DNA of 64,000 nt, taken from Closterium sp. NIES-65 (Eukaryota; Streptophyta; Zygnematophyceae; Desmidiales; Closteriaceae). The stretch is taken from NCBI GenBank assembly GCA_948144175.1, contig CANXME010002568.1, forward strand, positions 2,133,423-2,197,422, in the 5' to 3' direction. Shown piece by piece: positions 1 to 10,837 of the stretch (position 1 is the first letter of the stretch; each line of letters opens with the position of its first letter). Under the pieces are notes generated by a model. That model ran no database searches and was not told where the DNA came from. It saw nothing but the letters and a program-made list of their open reading frames with translations. Both the position numbers and the translations under genes were made by a program.

Positions 1-1
1 C

Positions 2-2107
2 AACGCGTGGAGAATCTTCGACGTCCACACAAAAGAAACAGTAGCAGCACGTGATGTGATCTTCTACGAAAGACTCACCCTTCAGACGTACCTCGCCAAC
101 TTGCACGAGAATCGGGACCCCACAGGTGGCTTTCGTGGTGACCGAGCCTTCGCCTCAGCAGCAGACGAAGCAGACTGGGATGAACAGAACGTCGACAACG
201 CATCGGAGGAAGCCGGACCTCTCCCGTACTGCTCCGTGGATGTGCCCATGGATGAAGATAATCCTCGCGACAGTAACAACGCCGAAGTCTTCTACCACTT
301 CGCCGACAACGGTTACGTAACACCTGCGACAGTCAACACCAACGAAGCAGAAATGATAGGGCCAAATTTCATCCCCGACCCAGAAGCGGGAGACGAAGCA
401 GCTTATCCCGAGGATCCAGAACTCCCTCGATACTCACAGACTGGGCTACAAATCCTTGGCCTCGTCACCGCAGTCCACGGGACCGCCGGCAACACTCTTC
501 CTAAAGAGCCTGCGACAGTTCAGCAGGCTCTGGGGGGGGAACACAGGGAAAAATGGCGTGAAGCCATGGACAGGGAATTAAAGGCATTGGAGGAACGCAA
601 CACCTGGAAGGTCGTTCCCGCAAGCGTGGCACGGAACAAGACCATTCTCACCGAGAAGTGGGTCTTCCGCATCAAAACAAAAACAGATGGTACAATCGAG
701 AAGTTCAAGGCACGATGGGTCGTACGTGGATTCGACCAGGAACAAGGAAGAGACTTTACCGAGACCTTCGCCCCAGTTCGTCGACATACCTCACTCCGAA
801 TTCTTCTCGCCGTCGCCGCCATGAAGAAGAAGAAGCTGCGACAAATTGATGTCGCCAATGCCTTCCTCTACGCACCTGTCGACGCCGACATCTTCGTCGA
901 GCTCCCTCACGGTACCCACGGGGAACCCAATCAAGTCTGCCAATTGCTAAAGTCCCTCTACGGAATCAAGCAGGCCCCACGGCTGTGGCAACAGCACCTG
1001 CACACCCGCCTCATCCGCATCGGATTCCGCCAACTGCCCCATGACCAGGGCATGTACCGACTCACTAAAGGCGCCAACTATATCCTACTCATCGTCTACG
1101 TCGACGATCTCCTCTACATCGGCTCCACCGACGACGTCACCACCTGGTTCGAAGGGGAGCTGCAGAAAGATCTCACGCTCACGGTTTCTTCTACCGTCAC
1201 GCAGTACCTTGGACTCAACATCCGCGAAGAAGAAAACGCAATCTATCTAAGCGCCGAGAAATACGCCGACACGATCGCCAAGCGCTTCTCGCTCACCCCT
1301 ACCGCTATCGCCACACCATGCCGCTACACAGCAGGAAACGGCCAAGGAAACTCCACCCTACTAAAAACCGCCGGAATACGCGACTACCAGCGAAAACTGG
1401 GATGTCTGCTCTTCGCAGCCGTCACCTGTCGCCCAGACCTGTCCTACTCCGCTAGCCAGCTCGCTACCTATCTCAAGAGGCATGAAGCAGATCACATGTC
1501 AGAATTCGATCGCGCACTGCACTATCTCGTGAGCACACCGACGATCGGCCTGACTTACTACACGAACGAAGTTGCGTCAACGAAACTAATCAGTTATGTC
1601 GATGCCGATCATGCCGGCGATCCAGATAACAGGCGCTCTCGCACCGGCTACGTCTATCGTCTCGAGCCTATCGGACCTATCTCCTGGCAGTCGAGTAAGC
1701 AGGAACTAATCGCTCTCTCTTCAGCTGAAGCAGAATATATCGCCCTCTGCTCAGCCACCAAGGAAGGACTCTACCTTCGCGAACTGCTGGAAGAAGCAAA
1801 GTTAGCTGAGTTACCCAGCTTCACCCTGCACTGCGACAACCAATCTGCAATTCGCATCGCCAACAAAAACGGATTCGCGAACAGAACGAAGCATATCGCT
1901 CTGCGATACTTCTTCGTGAAAGACGATATCGAGAAAGGAAGACTCGAGTTATCCTACTGTCCCACGTCCGAGATGGCAGCCGACTATTTGACCAAGAAGC
2001 TCGGAAAACAGAAGTTCGAGTACTGCATGCTGCTGACTGGAGAAGGCCACGTCACCATCAGCGACACTCCAGAAGCGAAGGGGAGTGTTGGGAACAATAA
2101 GTCTTAA
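2..2107 (+). CDS. Ty1/Copia retrotransposon polyprotein, 3' part (RT-RNase H)
   Basis: The frame is open from the left edge of the window, so the gag, protease and integrase portions lie outside it. What remains is the integrase C-terminal linker, then reverse transcriptase (conserved WVFRIK and FAPV stretches, the LYGIKQAPR block and the catalytic YVDD near 1097-1108), then RNase H (DADHAGD, SSAEAEY and DNQSA blocks). No stop or frameshift interrupts the roughly 700 codons, so the insertion looks young. The frame first reaches a GTG at 56, which is not a start; no internal ATG is proposed because the protein is cleaved from a longer polyprotein. The last seven codons run into the 3' LTR. The order RT then RNase H with integrase upstream places it in Copia, not Gypsy. 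Confidence 0.95.
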   Translation, partial: NAWRIFDVHTKETVAARDVIFYERLTLQTYLANLHENRDPTGGFRGDRAFASAADEADWDEQNVDNASEEAGPLPYCSVDVPMDEDNPRDSNNAEVFYHFADNGYVTPATVNTNEAEMIGPNFIPDPEAGDEAAYPEDPELPRYSQTGLQILGLVTAVHGTAGNTLPKEPATVQQALGGEHREKWREAMDRELKALEERNTWKVVPASVARNKTILTEKWVFRIKTKTDGTIEKFKARWVVRGFDQEQGRDFTETFAPVRRHTSLRILLAVAAMKKKKLRQIDVANAFLYAPVDADIFVELPHGTHGEPNQVCQLLKSLYGIKQAPRLWQQHLHTRLIRIGFRQLPHDQGMYRLTKGANYILLIVYVDDLLYIGSTDDVTTWFEGELQKDLTLTVSSTVTQYLGLNIREEENAIYLSAEKYADTIAKRFSLTPTAIATPCRYTAGNGQGNSTLLKTAGIRDYQRKLGCLLFAAVTCRPDLSYSASQLATYLKRHEADHMSEFDRALHYLVSTPTIGLTYYTNEVASTKLISYVDADHAGDPDNRRSRTGYVYRLEPIGPISWQSSKQELIALSSAEAEYIALCSATKEGLYLRELLEEAKLAELPSFTLHCDNQSAIRIANKNGFANRTKHIALRYFFVKDDIEKGRLELSYCPTSEMAADYLTKKLGKQKFEYCMLLTGEGHVTISDTPEAKGSVGNNKS

Positions 2108-2521
2108 GGCGCCTCTGTCGTGTCGAAACTCAGGACACTAGCGAAGCAGTCCAAATCGAAGCATCGCGAGTCAACCCTCGGAGGTTGGCGTAACCGCCTG
2201 GAGGTTACGCGAAGGTCAAAGGTCAGCGACCTTTGACTTGACCAAATACAGCGCGACAGCAAGGACACACAACTGACTCGACATTGAGCAGTTGCCCGAG
2301 TCGCACTGTATCGAATCGCAACAGTAAAACGGTTTAAATCTATCTATTCGTATTCCTTGTACTCTTATATAAACCTTGTATTTGCTTGTTTAATCTAACT
2401 TACTTTGCTCTCACATACTAGTGCAAGGTGGTTCAACCACTCTGTATTACAACGCTTCCGCTATTACAATCCTACTCAGTCCTTAAACTCTACAAAGATC
2501 CTAGGGCTTCTCAGCCCAACA
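2086..2521 (+). mobile_element. 3' long terminal repeat of the Copia element
   Basis: The repeat opens with TGTTGGG directly after a purine tract (GAAGGGGAG, 2077-2085) that serves as polypurine primer. It closes with the inverse CCCAACA at 2515-2521, giving 436 bp with 7-bp inverted ends and the canonical TG...CA. A TATATAA box sits at 2366-2372, where an LTR promoter is expected. The 5' LTR is outside the window, so neither the target-site duplication nor LTR-LTR divergence can be read. Confidence 0.85.
2366..2372 (+). promoter_or_regulatory. TATA box inside the Copia LTR
   Basis: TATATAA lies about 280 bp into the LTR, consistent with a U3/R boundary shortly downstream. In this copy the promoter would read out of the element toward 2522 and beyond. 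Confidence 0.5.
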
Positions 2522-4496
2522 GATCTATCGTGCTATAATGATCGATCATCCACCGCACTAAAATGTAGTTTTTAAGCCCTTTTAAACCGAGTGCAGGATC
2601 TATCATACGCAGGATCGATTGAGGGAGTGGACGCGTCCTAAATAAAGGTACTCCCGGTTTAGAATGGCCTCACATCACACTCAGCTAGTCGCGCTGAATA
2701 TTTCATCACATCAATCAACGTCGAAAAAAATGCATTTCCTATTTGCACATCATAGTGCACATCACTGTTGGCACACCAATGCCAGTAAGGATCATGTGGA
2801 TATTGAGCCAACTACGGTATTGACAGGCCAGGTTTAAATGGTGGCACACATTAAATATGTTTATAACATTTAGGTGCATCATGCCACCCAATGCCAGACT
2901 GTGGCTTCAAGCGAAGAAACTGAAAGAGGGCATGCAGTCTGCTGTTCACGTGGGCCGTTGCTGAGAGGATGTGCTGCGCTGGCCAGCTATAATTGGTGTG
3001 AAGTTGCAACGGACGGATGAGAACCTTCGTTAGTGGTGCCGACGCGAAAGCGCCATTGGTAGACTCTTCTTCCCGCCTGCTTTGGCTTCTGACCGTCCAA
3101 TCGAACGGTTTAACCGTATATCTTCGCCACGTTGGACGACTGACGCATCGCTTTGAGCTCTTTTCCCGCCTACATGTCAAGATCTCATTGCTTTTGACGA
3201 GGCACAGTTTTGGGTGCGTCCACGTCGCTTTGAAACTGCTGCTTGACCAGGACCCCTCGCATTCGAACTGAACTGAAGCCTGGTCCCGCACGCAGACTAC
3301 GCGGAAAAGTTTCCGCCAATCCACCGCTCCGTGAGACGGACGGTGGCCGAGGTACACGCCTGCGGGGGAGTTGGAGGTCGAGTTGAACACATGCAACAGG
3401 CATGCTGCAAGCACATGGGACCCAATGGGCCAGCAAGCAAAATCTGCCTGCCATCCTCGTGCTGACAGTTTATTCCGCCGCACAGTCGTACCAGATATTT
3501 TCGCACCGTTTCGCATAATGTCGCAAATATGGTGAGGCAACACTATGCGAACTTGTAGTGTTTTTTTCCACAGTAGGGATGATAGAATCGGGGTACTGTA
3601 TGGTAACAACGTCAGCACTGAATCGCTATCATGCTTGCGCGATAAACGTTTTTGGCATGGTTCTGCTGATGCTCTTAAACAGAACTTCTGACTGGGACCA
3701 TGGCAATCATCATTCCCACTGGTGGTCCATGAGTCAGGCGGTGGAAGCAACAGAACCAGAACAGTGAACGGTCATTCTCCCTTCCCCCCGTTGCCTAGGA
3801 AACCGTGTTTATGGGGAAGGTCCGCATGGGCCAGCAGCAACCTGGAATGGTTTGGTAACAAGGGGAGATGACGGGCAGGGGGGAAGTAACTGCAGAAATG
3901 CCGAGTGGTGGTGAAGGAGAGCAAGAGAGTGAAAGGACAGGGAAGGAAAGGAAGAATGGCGCGCGGAATGAAGAAGCCAGTTTCCGCCACAGGGTTCTTC
4001 GCGCAAGCGAGGGTTTCTTGGCCCGCTCCAGTGCTCCAGAAATGGGGCAAATGGGGGAAACTTATTACGGGAAACCGCAGAGGAAAGCGCAAACACGCGG
4101 AACAAAGGGGTCAAACTCCGAGAAGACGCGGAACAGAAGAGCAAAGAAGCACTGGTGCTGGTCACTCTAGCCCTGGTCTTTGAGGCATTCCCACTAACTG
4201 CTGGCTAGCTCGTCGCACAGAAGAGAAAGGGAAGGGAAGAGATCACCACTTCTTTTTCCGAGACAGCCTGTTTTTCAGCTTACAAGAAGCTGGTGCAATG
4301 CATGAATGTTGTAGGTCTGCCTGTCATCCACCCTTAGCGCTTCCGATACCAACCACGTTATCATACTTAGTCTGCCTCGACGACAGGCTTACCTCAAATT
4401 ACAACTGGGGGTAGCCGCTAACTAGCTCTTCGAGGTCTTTTTGTTTGGGGGTTATCACAGTGCATTTCTTCGAGAACATTCTTGATTTCTCCAACA
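2522..4496. other. Intergenic, no gene recognised
   Basis: Between the LTR end and the first ATG of the TPR-like gene I see no conserved domain, tRNA-like fold or tandem repeat. A 299-codon open frame on the minus strand (2851-3750) has no recognisable motif and looks like a chance frame. The last few hundred bases presumably hold the promoter and 5' UTR of the gene at 4497. Confidence 0.5.
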
Positions 4497-5435
4497 ATGG
4501 AGTGTCTGAGACTGCCTTGTGAAGCCGTGTCGATTTCTCGTAGCGGGAATGCCGGTCTCTCAGCGGCTGAGTTTGCCACACCTAAGGCGACATTAGATCG
4601 CCAACCAATTAGAAGCCGGAAGTTTCTGAGTTTCAAAGGCTCCGCATTTCCTTCCATGCAATCCCCTGGTTTCTCCAACGACTCCAATTTCGCAAGAGAT
4701 GGAGCGGGTTCATCATCCTGGCCTATGTCAGTCCCAGCAATGTCTTCTCAGCCCAGGCATAGTAGCAGATGTCAACGATTCCCGCATTCTGCTCGTTTTT
4801 CTGAAGATCCGATCTGTTCGTTTCCTGACAACGACGACCTTGAAGCATCTCGGTTAGCATTGGCTCAGCTTGAACGATCTTTCCTGGCGGAGTCGTCGAT
4901 TGGAATTGTGGAGTGTACCAGCAAAGGATGCAGACCCGTTCTCAGGTCACCATCTCCACCTGCTGCTGAACCGTCTCCGTCCTATTCCGGATCGTCGCCG
5001 TCAACCCATCCTACGTCTTACCCCCTTAGCTCATTAGCTACTGGTGCTGCGTGCATGGAGGAACGAGCTGCGACTTATCACCGGCATCAGGAACAGCGAC
5101 AGGCCGAAGTGTCGGGCCGGCCAAGTCTTAAGACAGAGTTCGCGGAATTCGTTAATGAAGTCTGGGTGGAGCCGTCGACGGCTGACAAATATTACCGGTC
5201 AGCGATGCGGCAATCTCCGTACGATATCCGGTTACTAACTAGTTACGCACAGTTTTCGTGGAAGCAGCTTCACGATAAGGATCAAGCAGAGAATCTGTAT
5301 CAGAAGGCGATTCAAGAGTCTCCGGATAACTCGGATGCGCTCGCGAGTTACGCTCTCTTCCTGTGGGAAAGTGAGAGCGAGAGCGAAGGGGAGATGGAAG
5401 CGGTAAAGAAAGCGGCGGTCGTGACGTCAGTTTAA
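4497..5435 (+). CDS. TPR/HAT-like repeat protein, single exon
   Basis: An open frame of 312 aa. I start at the ATG at 4497 (context ACAATGG); the in-frame TTG at 4482 is not a eukaryotic start. Residues 1-200 are Ser/Pro-rich with no clear fold. The C-terminal third (roughly residues 210-300) has helical tandem units with the spacing of TPR/HAT repeats: an ADKYYRSAMRQSPYD unit followed by a DQAENLYQKAIQESPDN unit, each followed by a hydrophobic Y-A-x-F helix. This resembles the small plant TPR-like superfamily proteins whose biochemical role is poorly known. The protein ends in an acidic Glu-rich tail. No transit peptide is convincing. Confidence 0.7.
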   Translation: MECLRLPCEAVSISRSGNAGLSAAEFATPKATLDRQPIRSRKFLSFKGSAFPSMQSPGFSNDSNFARDGAGSSSWPMSVPAMSSQPRHSSRCQRFPHSARFSEDPICSFPDNDDLEASRLALAQLERSFLAESSIGIVECTSKGCRPVLRSPSPPAAEPSPSYSGSSPSTHPTSYPLSSLATGAACMEERAATYHRHQEQRQAEVSGRPSLKTEFAEFVNEVWVEPSTADKYYRSAMRQSPYDIRLLTSYAQFSWKQLHDKDQAENLYQKAIQESPDNSDALASYALFLWESESESEGEMEAVKKAAVVTSV

Positions 5436-6031
5436 CGCAGATGGGTTCAGCAAGAATTGCGGTGACGAGGCTGATCAGTCTTGTGCGCCTGTTGCATCTC
5501 ATTTGTTCGAATCGTACATTTCTAGGAACTTATAATTTGCTGCCCCTTCCGCGGAAGGGGCATCTTAGTAGGTAGAGCATGCCTGCTCCCTGTTGCTTAA
5601 CTTATAGGCAGCGGATTATGGTTTGAGAGTTGTCAATGAGTTTCTGTATACTTAACTTACCCTACCAATGTTCATTGCGAGAATTCCCGACTTGATGTCA
5701 TGCAAATTATGAGTGCAAGGTTTTGGGGTGATGGTACTTCACTTGCATGATGCTTGATGGCCTTACCAATCTAAATATTTCCTGTGCTGTTATACAAACA
5801 AGCCCAGACAGTCTGCCAGGTACACCTGGAAGTGGCTATGATAGTACCACCGTACCGAACCTGAAAAGCCTACAGAAGAGCATGTTGCCCCATTTCAGCA
5901 AGATACGTGACATTATTTCCTAGCTCCAAAAATGGTAACTCAAAAGCAAGCTGCCCCCTCCATACAACACCCTCAGGCCCTCTCCAAACCCTAATAATCA
6001 TCAGTCTCCCTCTCTGACACCCCCCTCCATA
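5436..6031. other. Convergent intergenic spacer
   Basis: It holds the 3' ends of the TPR-like gene (+) and the RING gene (-). No repeat, RNA gene or conserved frame is visible. Confidence 0.5.
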
Positions 6032-9000
6032 TCACGCCTCCCTTGAGCTCATCTCCAATGGACCCGGCTCTCCCCTTCGAATACGCCTCACAACAGACCT
6101 CCCCAGAGCAAACGCTGCAACCACGCCAGCCAGGCGCAGCAAATGGCCTCCTTGCCTGCGCGCCCGCCCGCCCCTTCCCCTCCCCGCACCACGAACTACT
6201 TCGCTGTGGCCGTGCAAACTCATGCTCCCCACACCATCCCCCCCCTCGTCCTCTCCCACGCTCTCCCTTACTCCCTCTTCACTATCTCCTTCCGAAGGCC
6301 TCTGATCACCACTCCTGCCGCCTTCCAACTCCTCACTCCATTCACCCACCACCTGCTGCGCGCCAGCTCGTGCCACCCCATGCTGCTGGCGATCAGTGCC
6401 GCCTATAGGCCTGTCAGCTCCTACCAAAGCCCGCTGCCCATCCCCTCCTCCCACGAGTTGCACGTCAGCTCTTGTCATGCCATTATGCCGCTGCTCACTG
6501 CCTCTTACGCTGCCAGCTCCTAGTAAAGCCTGCTCCCCATCCCCTCCGACCACACGTGCTTCCCCCTCTTGCTGCTGCCCCGCCTCCTGCTGCTGGTCCT
6601 CATGCTCCCGCCCCTGTTCCTGCTCCTGCCTCCGCTCCTGCCTCCGCTCCTGCCTCCGCTCCTGCTCCCGAAATGTCCCATCTGCTTGCACCTCTCTCTG
6701 CCACCTCCTCTCCTGCAGCCCCTGCTGCTGCGGTTCCTGTTCCCGCCACCCATCCGTTCCCCCCTCTCCCTGCCACAGCCCTGCTTCCCCCCCCTCCCCC
6801 TGCCTCTGCCCCGCTTCTCCCCCCTCTCTCTGCCGCCGCCCGGCTTCCTCCCCCACCCCCTGCGACCGCCCCGTTTGCTCCCACTCTCGTAACCTCCTCC
6901 TCTCCTCGTAATCCTCATCATCAGTGGGCAACTCAAACCGGCAGATGGGGCAAGAGTTTCTCACAGCAAGCCACTGCCGAATGCACCCGCCGTGATACAA
7001 GTGCCGGCACGGCAGCCTCACCACCTCCTCCCCCACCTCTGCCACCTCCTTACACACCGAACAGCACGACGCGCCGCTCTCCACGTCCTCCAATCGCACG
7101 ACGACAGCTGGCAGCGCGTCGACCGCGGAGAGAGCCGCCGGGGGGTTGCCGCGTTGTTGGGCGTCTGCCGCAACGAGCTGGTCGAGAAAAGCGTCTAAGC
7201 CAGGGCCGTCGAGATAGTCTCCTCGGTTACCAAAGTGGCCTCTGTTGCCAAAGACGATGGTTGTGGTTGTGACTCCGTCTGAATCCGTGGTGGCACCACC
7301 CGCGCCTGCGAAGCCAGCAGGTTCGGCAGCAGCAGGTCCGGCGCCCCAGTGTATCCGAGCCTCGAACCCAGCCCCGCCAAAGGCCAGCCCACCAGCACCA
7401 CCACCACCACCAAAACCAGCACCAAACAAACCACCAACTCCACCACCACCACCAGCACCAGAACCAGCATCACCAGCACCAGCACCAGCACCAGCACCAG
7501 TAGCACCAGCACCAGCACCAGCACCGGCACCGCCATCAGCACCAGCAGCAAGGCTACCATCAGCATTAACAAGCCGGCCGCGGCGAAGGCTGAACTCCAC
7601 ATGAACGGACGGCCCCACGAGCTCCTGCATCAGCTGCTGCAGGCGCCGCTCCAGCCCCACCTCCAGCCGCAGCAGCGCCTGCTGCTGGGCTGCTCTCAGT
7701 CGCCTCAGCAGCCCCGCTCCCCTGTCTTCTGTGGGCCCGGCTACAAACGCCTGCGCCTCTGCCTCCCGCGCGTGCCTCTCGAGCGCTTCTCTCTCGAAGG
7801 CTTCTCTGTCAGGTGCTTCGCCTCGCTCCCTCTCGCCCTGCTGCACAGCAGGAGTTGCTCCCTCGACCTCCTGAAAAGGTCTCAGAAAGACCGGTGCTGC
7901 GCCCTCCAGCCGTGCCATTTCCGATGCTTGTGCTGCGGATAACGGTCCTGACAACAAAGACGCAGACGATGCTGACGTGGATGATGACGATAACGACGCT
8001 GCTGCTGCTGATCCTGTTCCTGCAGCTGCAGCAGGGGCAGGAGATGATGACGTGGAGGATGCAGGAACCGCCCGCTGCATGTTGGCTCGTCCTGAAACCC
8101 CTCCCTCCATCCCCTCCCTCCCCTCAAGCCCCGTAACCTCACCTCTCAATCCAGTCCCCGCCACGCCCCCTCGCCTCACCCCTCGTCGTCCGCGTCTGCC
8201 CCGTCCGCTGTTAAAGCCAGACGCCAGCCTCTCAACGCCCATGCGAAACAGCGGCACGCGCGCCCTCCCTCCCACATGCTCCTCCTCTTCATCACTCCAT
8301 CCCCCCTCTCCTTCCTCCTCCTCCTCCTCCTCCTCCTCCTCCTCCTCCTCCTCCTCCTCCTCCTCCTCCTCCTCCTCCTCCTCCTCCTCCTCCTCCTCCT
8401 CCTCCTCCTCCTCCCCATCCTCTTCTTCCTCGCCCTCCCTTTCCGCCTCATGCCCGTCGTCTTCCTCCGCCCCTTCAAGGCTAGACCATGAGCCTCCTAT
8501 CTCCAGCAACAAACCCTCCAGTTGTCTTAAAGTGCTAAGAAAGTGATCCGCCGCCCAATTTCCGCGTTCCCTGCGGCCTGGGATTCGATTCTCTGCGTCC
8601 CTCTCCTCCACCTCGTACTCGCTATTGTCACTCTCGCTGTACTCGCTATTGTCGCTCTCTTCGTGCTCGTTGTAGTAACGGCCCCTGACGCCCGCGGTCT
8701 CATTCTCCCTCCGCCACCACCGTTCCTCTACCTCGTTTTCCTCGTCCTCGTCGTACTCGCTATGGTCACTCTCGCTAAGAGCACCACCATCGCTGCCGCT
8801 GGTAAGAGCTGGCAGCTCATCCTCGCTTGCTGCGGCTTCATTTTCATTCAGAGGCCTCGTTTCGGTCGCACCCGTTTCAGTCACAAGCGGTGACGTGCTC
8901 GTACGAGGCGATACAAGATCTGGCAGCTCACTTTCCTCAACTTCCGCTACCGCTTCCCCCGCTTCCGTCACACCCGCTAGCGTCGCCGTCGCTGCAGCAT

Positions 9001-9457
9001 CATCGAACCACAATGCCTCTTCGACTTCCCGACCATTTTGACTTCGAGACCCATCCCCATCCTGACCCCCGTACCCATTCTCCCTTCCTTCATCCCCGCG
9101 ACTATAATCCCCACCGCCTTGATCCCTAATTTCTTGATCCCCACCGTCTTGAATCTCGTTGTAATCACAATCTTCAGGGTCGCTGCAAAGGTCCGGCATA
9201 TCGTCGTCGTCCTCCTCCTCGCCTTCAGTCGCTTGAATCCGAGGTCGCGCTTCAGTCACACCCGCTTCTGATGCTGCTGCAGCAGCCACTGATGCTGATG
9301 CTGCTTCTGATGTTGATGTCGATGCGAACGCTGTTGCTGCTTCCCAAGTATCACCTCGTTCAGGGTCAACCCCGTTACTATCACCTACGCTTTCATCACC
9401 ACTTCTTCCACTGAAACGCCTCTCGCACCTTCCAGAAACTCGCTGAAAGCCGTCCAT
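6032..9457 (-). CDS. RING-H2 E3 ubiquitin ligase (RNF126/CIP8/RDUF-like), single exon
   Basis: The frame encodes about 1141 aa from the ATG at 9457. It stays open up to a GTG at 9607, which I reject as a start; an upstream 5' exon is possible. The C3H2C3 RING finger is encoded at about 6935-7072 (CSVCKE ... CRHLYHGGC ... CPICRFELPTDD). Just N-terminal of it is a GDYLDGPGLDAFLDQL block and an ALPAVVV stretch, the arrangement seen in plant CIP8/RDUF and animal RNF115/126 ligases, so ubiquitin transfer from an E2 is the expected activity. The protein is far longer than those homologues because of low-complexity insertions: an uninterrupted poly-Glu run from a CTC repeat (about 8312-8414), Gly/Ala repeats (7376-7560) and Gln/Arg/Glu repeats (6520-6930). 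Substrate unknown. Confidence 0.85.
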   Translation of the reverse strand: MDGFQRVSGRCERRFSGRSGDESVGDSNGVDPERGDTWEAATAFASTSTSEAASASVAAAAASEAGVTEARPRIQATEGEEEDDDDMPDLCSDPEDCDYNEIQDGGDQEIRDQGGGDYSRGDEGRENGYGGQDGDGSRSQNGREVEEALWFDDAAATATLAGVTEAGEAVAEVEESELPDLVSPRTSTSPLVTETGATETRPLNENEAAASEDELPALTSGSDGGALSESDHSEYDEDEENEVEERWWRRENETAGVRGRYYNEHEESDNSEYSESDNSEYEVEERDAENRIPGRRERGNWAADHFLSTLRQLEGLLLEIGGSWSSLEGAEEDDGHEAEREGEEEEDGEEEEEEEEEEEEEEEEEEEEEEEEEEEEEEEEEEGEGGWSDEEEEHVGGRARVPLFRMGVERLASGFNSGRGRRGRRGVRRGGVAGTGLRGEVTGLEGREGMEGGVSGRANMQRAVPASSTSSSPAPAAAAGTGSAAAASLSSSSTSASSASLLSGPLSAAQASEMARLEGAAPVFLRPFQEVEGATPAVQQGERERGEAPDREAFEREALERHAREAEAQAFVAGPTEDRGAGLLRRLRAAQQQALLRLEVGLERRLQQLMQELVGPSVHVEFSLRRGRLVNADGSLAAGADGGAGAGAGAGATGAGAGAGAGDAGSGAGGGGGVGGLFGAGFGGGGGAGGLAFGGAGFEARIHWGAGPAAAEPAGFAGAGGATTDSDGVTTTTIVFGNRGHFGNRGDYLDGPGLDAFLDQLVAADAQQRGNPPAALSAVDALPAVVVRLEDVESGASCCSVCKEVAEVGEEVVRLPCRHLYHGGCIRQWLAVRNSCPICRFELPTDDEDYEERRRLREWEQTGRSQGVGEEAGRRQREGGEAGQRQGEGGEAGLWQGEGGTDGWREQEPQQQGLQERRWQREVQADGTFREQERRQERRQERRQEQEQGREHEDQQQEAGQQQEGEARVVGGDGEQALLGAGSVRGSEQRHNGMTRADVQLVGGGDGQRALVGADRPIGGTDRQQHGVARAGAQQVVGEWSEELEGGRSGDQRPSEGDSEEGVRESVGEDEGGDGVGSMSLHGHSEVVRGAGRGRGGRARRQGGHLLRLAGVVAAFALGRSVVRRIRRGEPGPLEMSSREA
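8312..8414. repeat. (CTC)n trinucleotide repeat, in frame, encodes poly-Glu
   Basis: About 34 near-perfect CTC units on the plus strand read as GAG on the coding strand of the RING gene. Being in frame, length changes would alter only the acidic tract. Confidence 0.95.
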
Positions 9458-10837
9458 TCTTTCCCGAGAACAATAACGCGACGAAGGAAGAGCTACTCGC
9501 CGACAAGTATGCCAATCTAGTGCCACCAGTTCTGTCAAACCGTTTCCTACGCAATCAGTATCAATAAGGCAACAGTTGCACGCGCTCGGAATGTTGCGAA
9601 TGGTCACTTGACTAGTTGACGAAGGCCATTAGGATGTAAACGCACTTTATCCAGATTATGACGAGGATACGTCGATTCTTTGTAGGTATGTTGATGGGAT
9701 GTGAACTTGGAACGCACTCCTCGCAAAAGCCTACCAAACCGTACAGTAACCGTTTTTCATCCCTGTGATATGTACACCACCGTTTTAGAACGCTCTTGCT
9801 CACCTGACAAGCCAACGAATCTTGAATCTGGTTAGAAACACTAGACAGGTCACCGCACTGTAAGCCACAAGACCGCGTTAGCTTAGAAATAGACCTCACC
9901 TACCCATCCTTAGATTCCACAATTACCATTACTAAATTTGCAGAACTTCCCCGAATCATGATGCTATATGATGTAAACCATATTATTCAACTATTCACCA
10001 ATCTAGTTGAGAGATTAAAAGAACAAGAGTGCGCAATATTGAACACTAATTCATTTCTTATGAGCTTTATATTTTAGTTTATGATATAGGTAAAATACTT
10101 AACAATACAACATAAAGCAGTACCAATACATGTAATACTGATGTACGTACACCAGCAATTAGCTGTTTTTCAGATCACAATTGAGTCGTTTTCGGAAGAC
10201 CGAATCTGCCCAACCCAATGTGATGCTGAGTCCCCGTTGGCTCACGCCAGCTCATCCTCACCATCGAGAATCTCATCCTGCCCGTTTTCGCTGCGATGGC
10301 GATCATCCAGGGCCCATGACAGCGTTCGTCGTAGCCTCGGATTCTTTCGCCACTGCCCTTCGCTTATCGTGCGACTGTCCGTGCATGACGCCCAGCGTGC
10401 GAATGCGGGCAGGACGGGCAGAGCGGATGGGTTGTTGTACAGTCCTGTCAGTGGCTTGGAGAGCGAAACCAAACCCTCGCCACTTCCTTTCGGCACGTCT
10501 CGCGGGAGTCCTTTGAAATCCTCGCTGCAAGTGCGAAACCCTCGCTTGCTGCTATCCACCTCTCGCCTATCCCTCTTTCAGACCCTCGCCAGCTCGTCTC
10601 GGACAGGATGAAACCCTCGCCAACCCATTTCTGCCCTCGCCAATCCATTTCTCCTTCGCCTAGTTCTTTGCCTCCCCTCTTTCCCAGTAATCCTTGATTT
10701 CGCCTTCCTTGTCCCTTTCTTTCGCGTAATCTCTCGCGCGTTTCGCCCACCCTTCTCGCCCCAGCCAGCGAAGAAAAACTACCCTGGTTTTGGCTCTCCC
10801 CCCCTGCTCGCCCAGCCTGGCGTCGCTAAACTCAGCT
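9458..10837. other. Divergent intergenic region
   Basis: It lies between the RING gene (-) and the GCR1_C-like gene (+), so it should contain both promoters. The middle (about 9900-10140) is AT-rich. No domain-bearing frame is recognised; a 95-codon minus frame at 9612-9899 has no motif. Confidence 0.5.

Noticed and set aside
2851..3750. 299-codon minus-strand frame
   Set aside because: No domain, no recognisable family and composition like noncoding DNA; kept only as a note.
6043..9271. Many plus-strand frames across the RING gene
   Set aside because: Shadows of a GC-rich, repeat-laden minus-strand exon; none has a domain.
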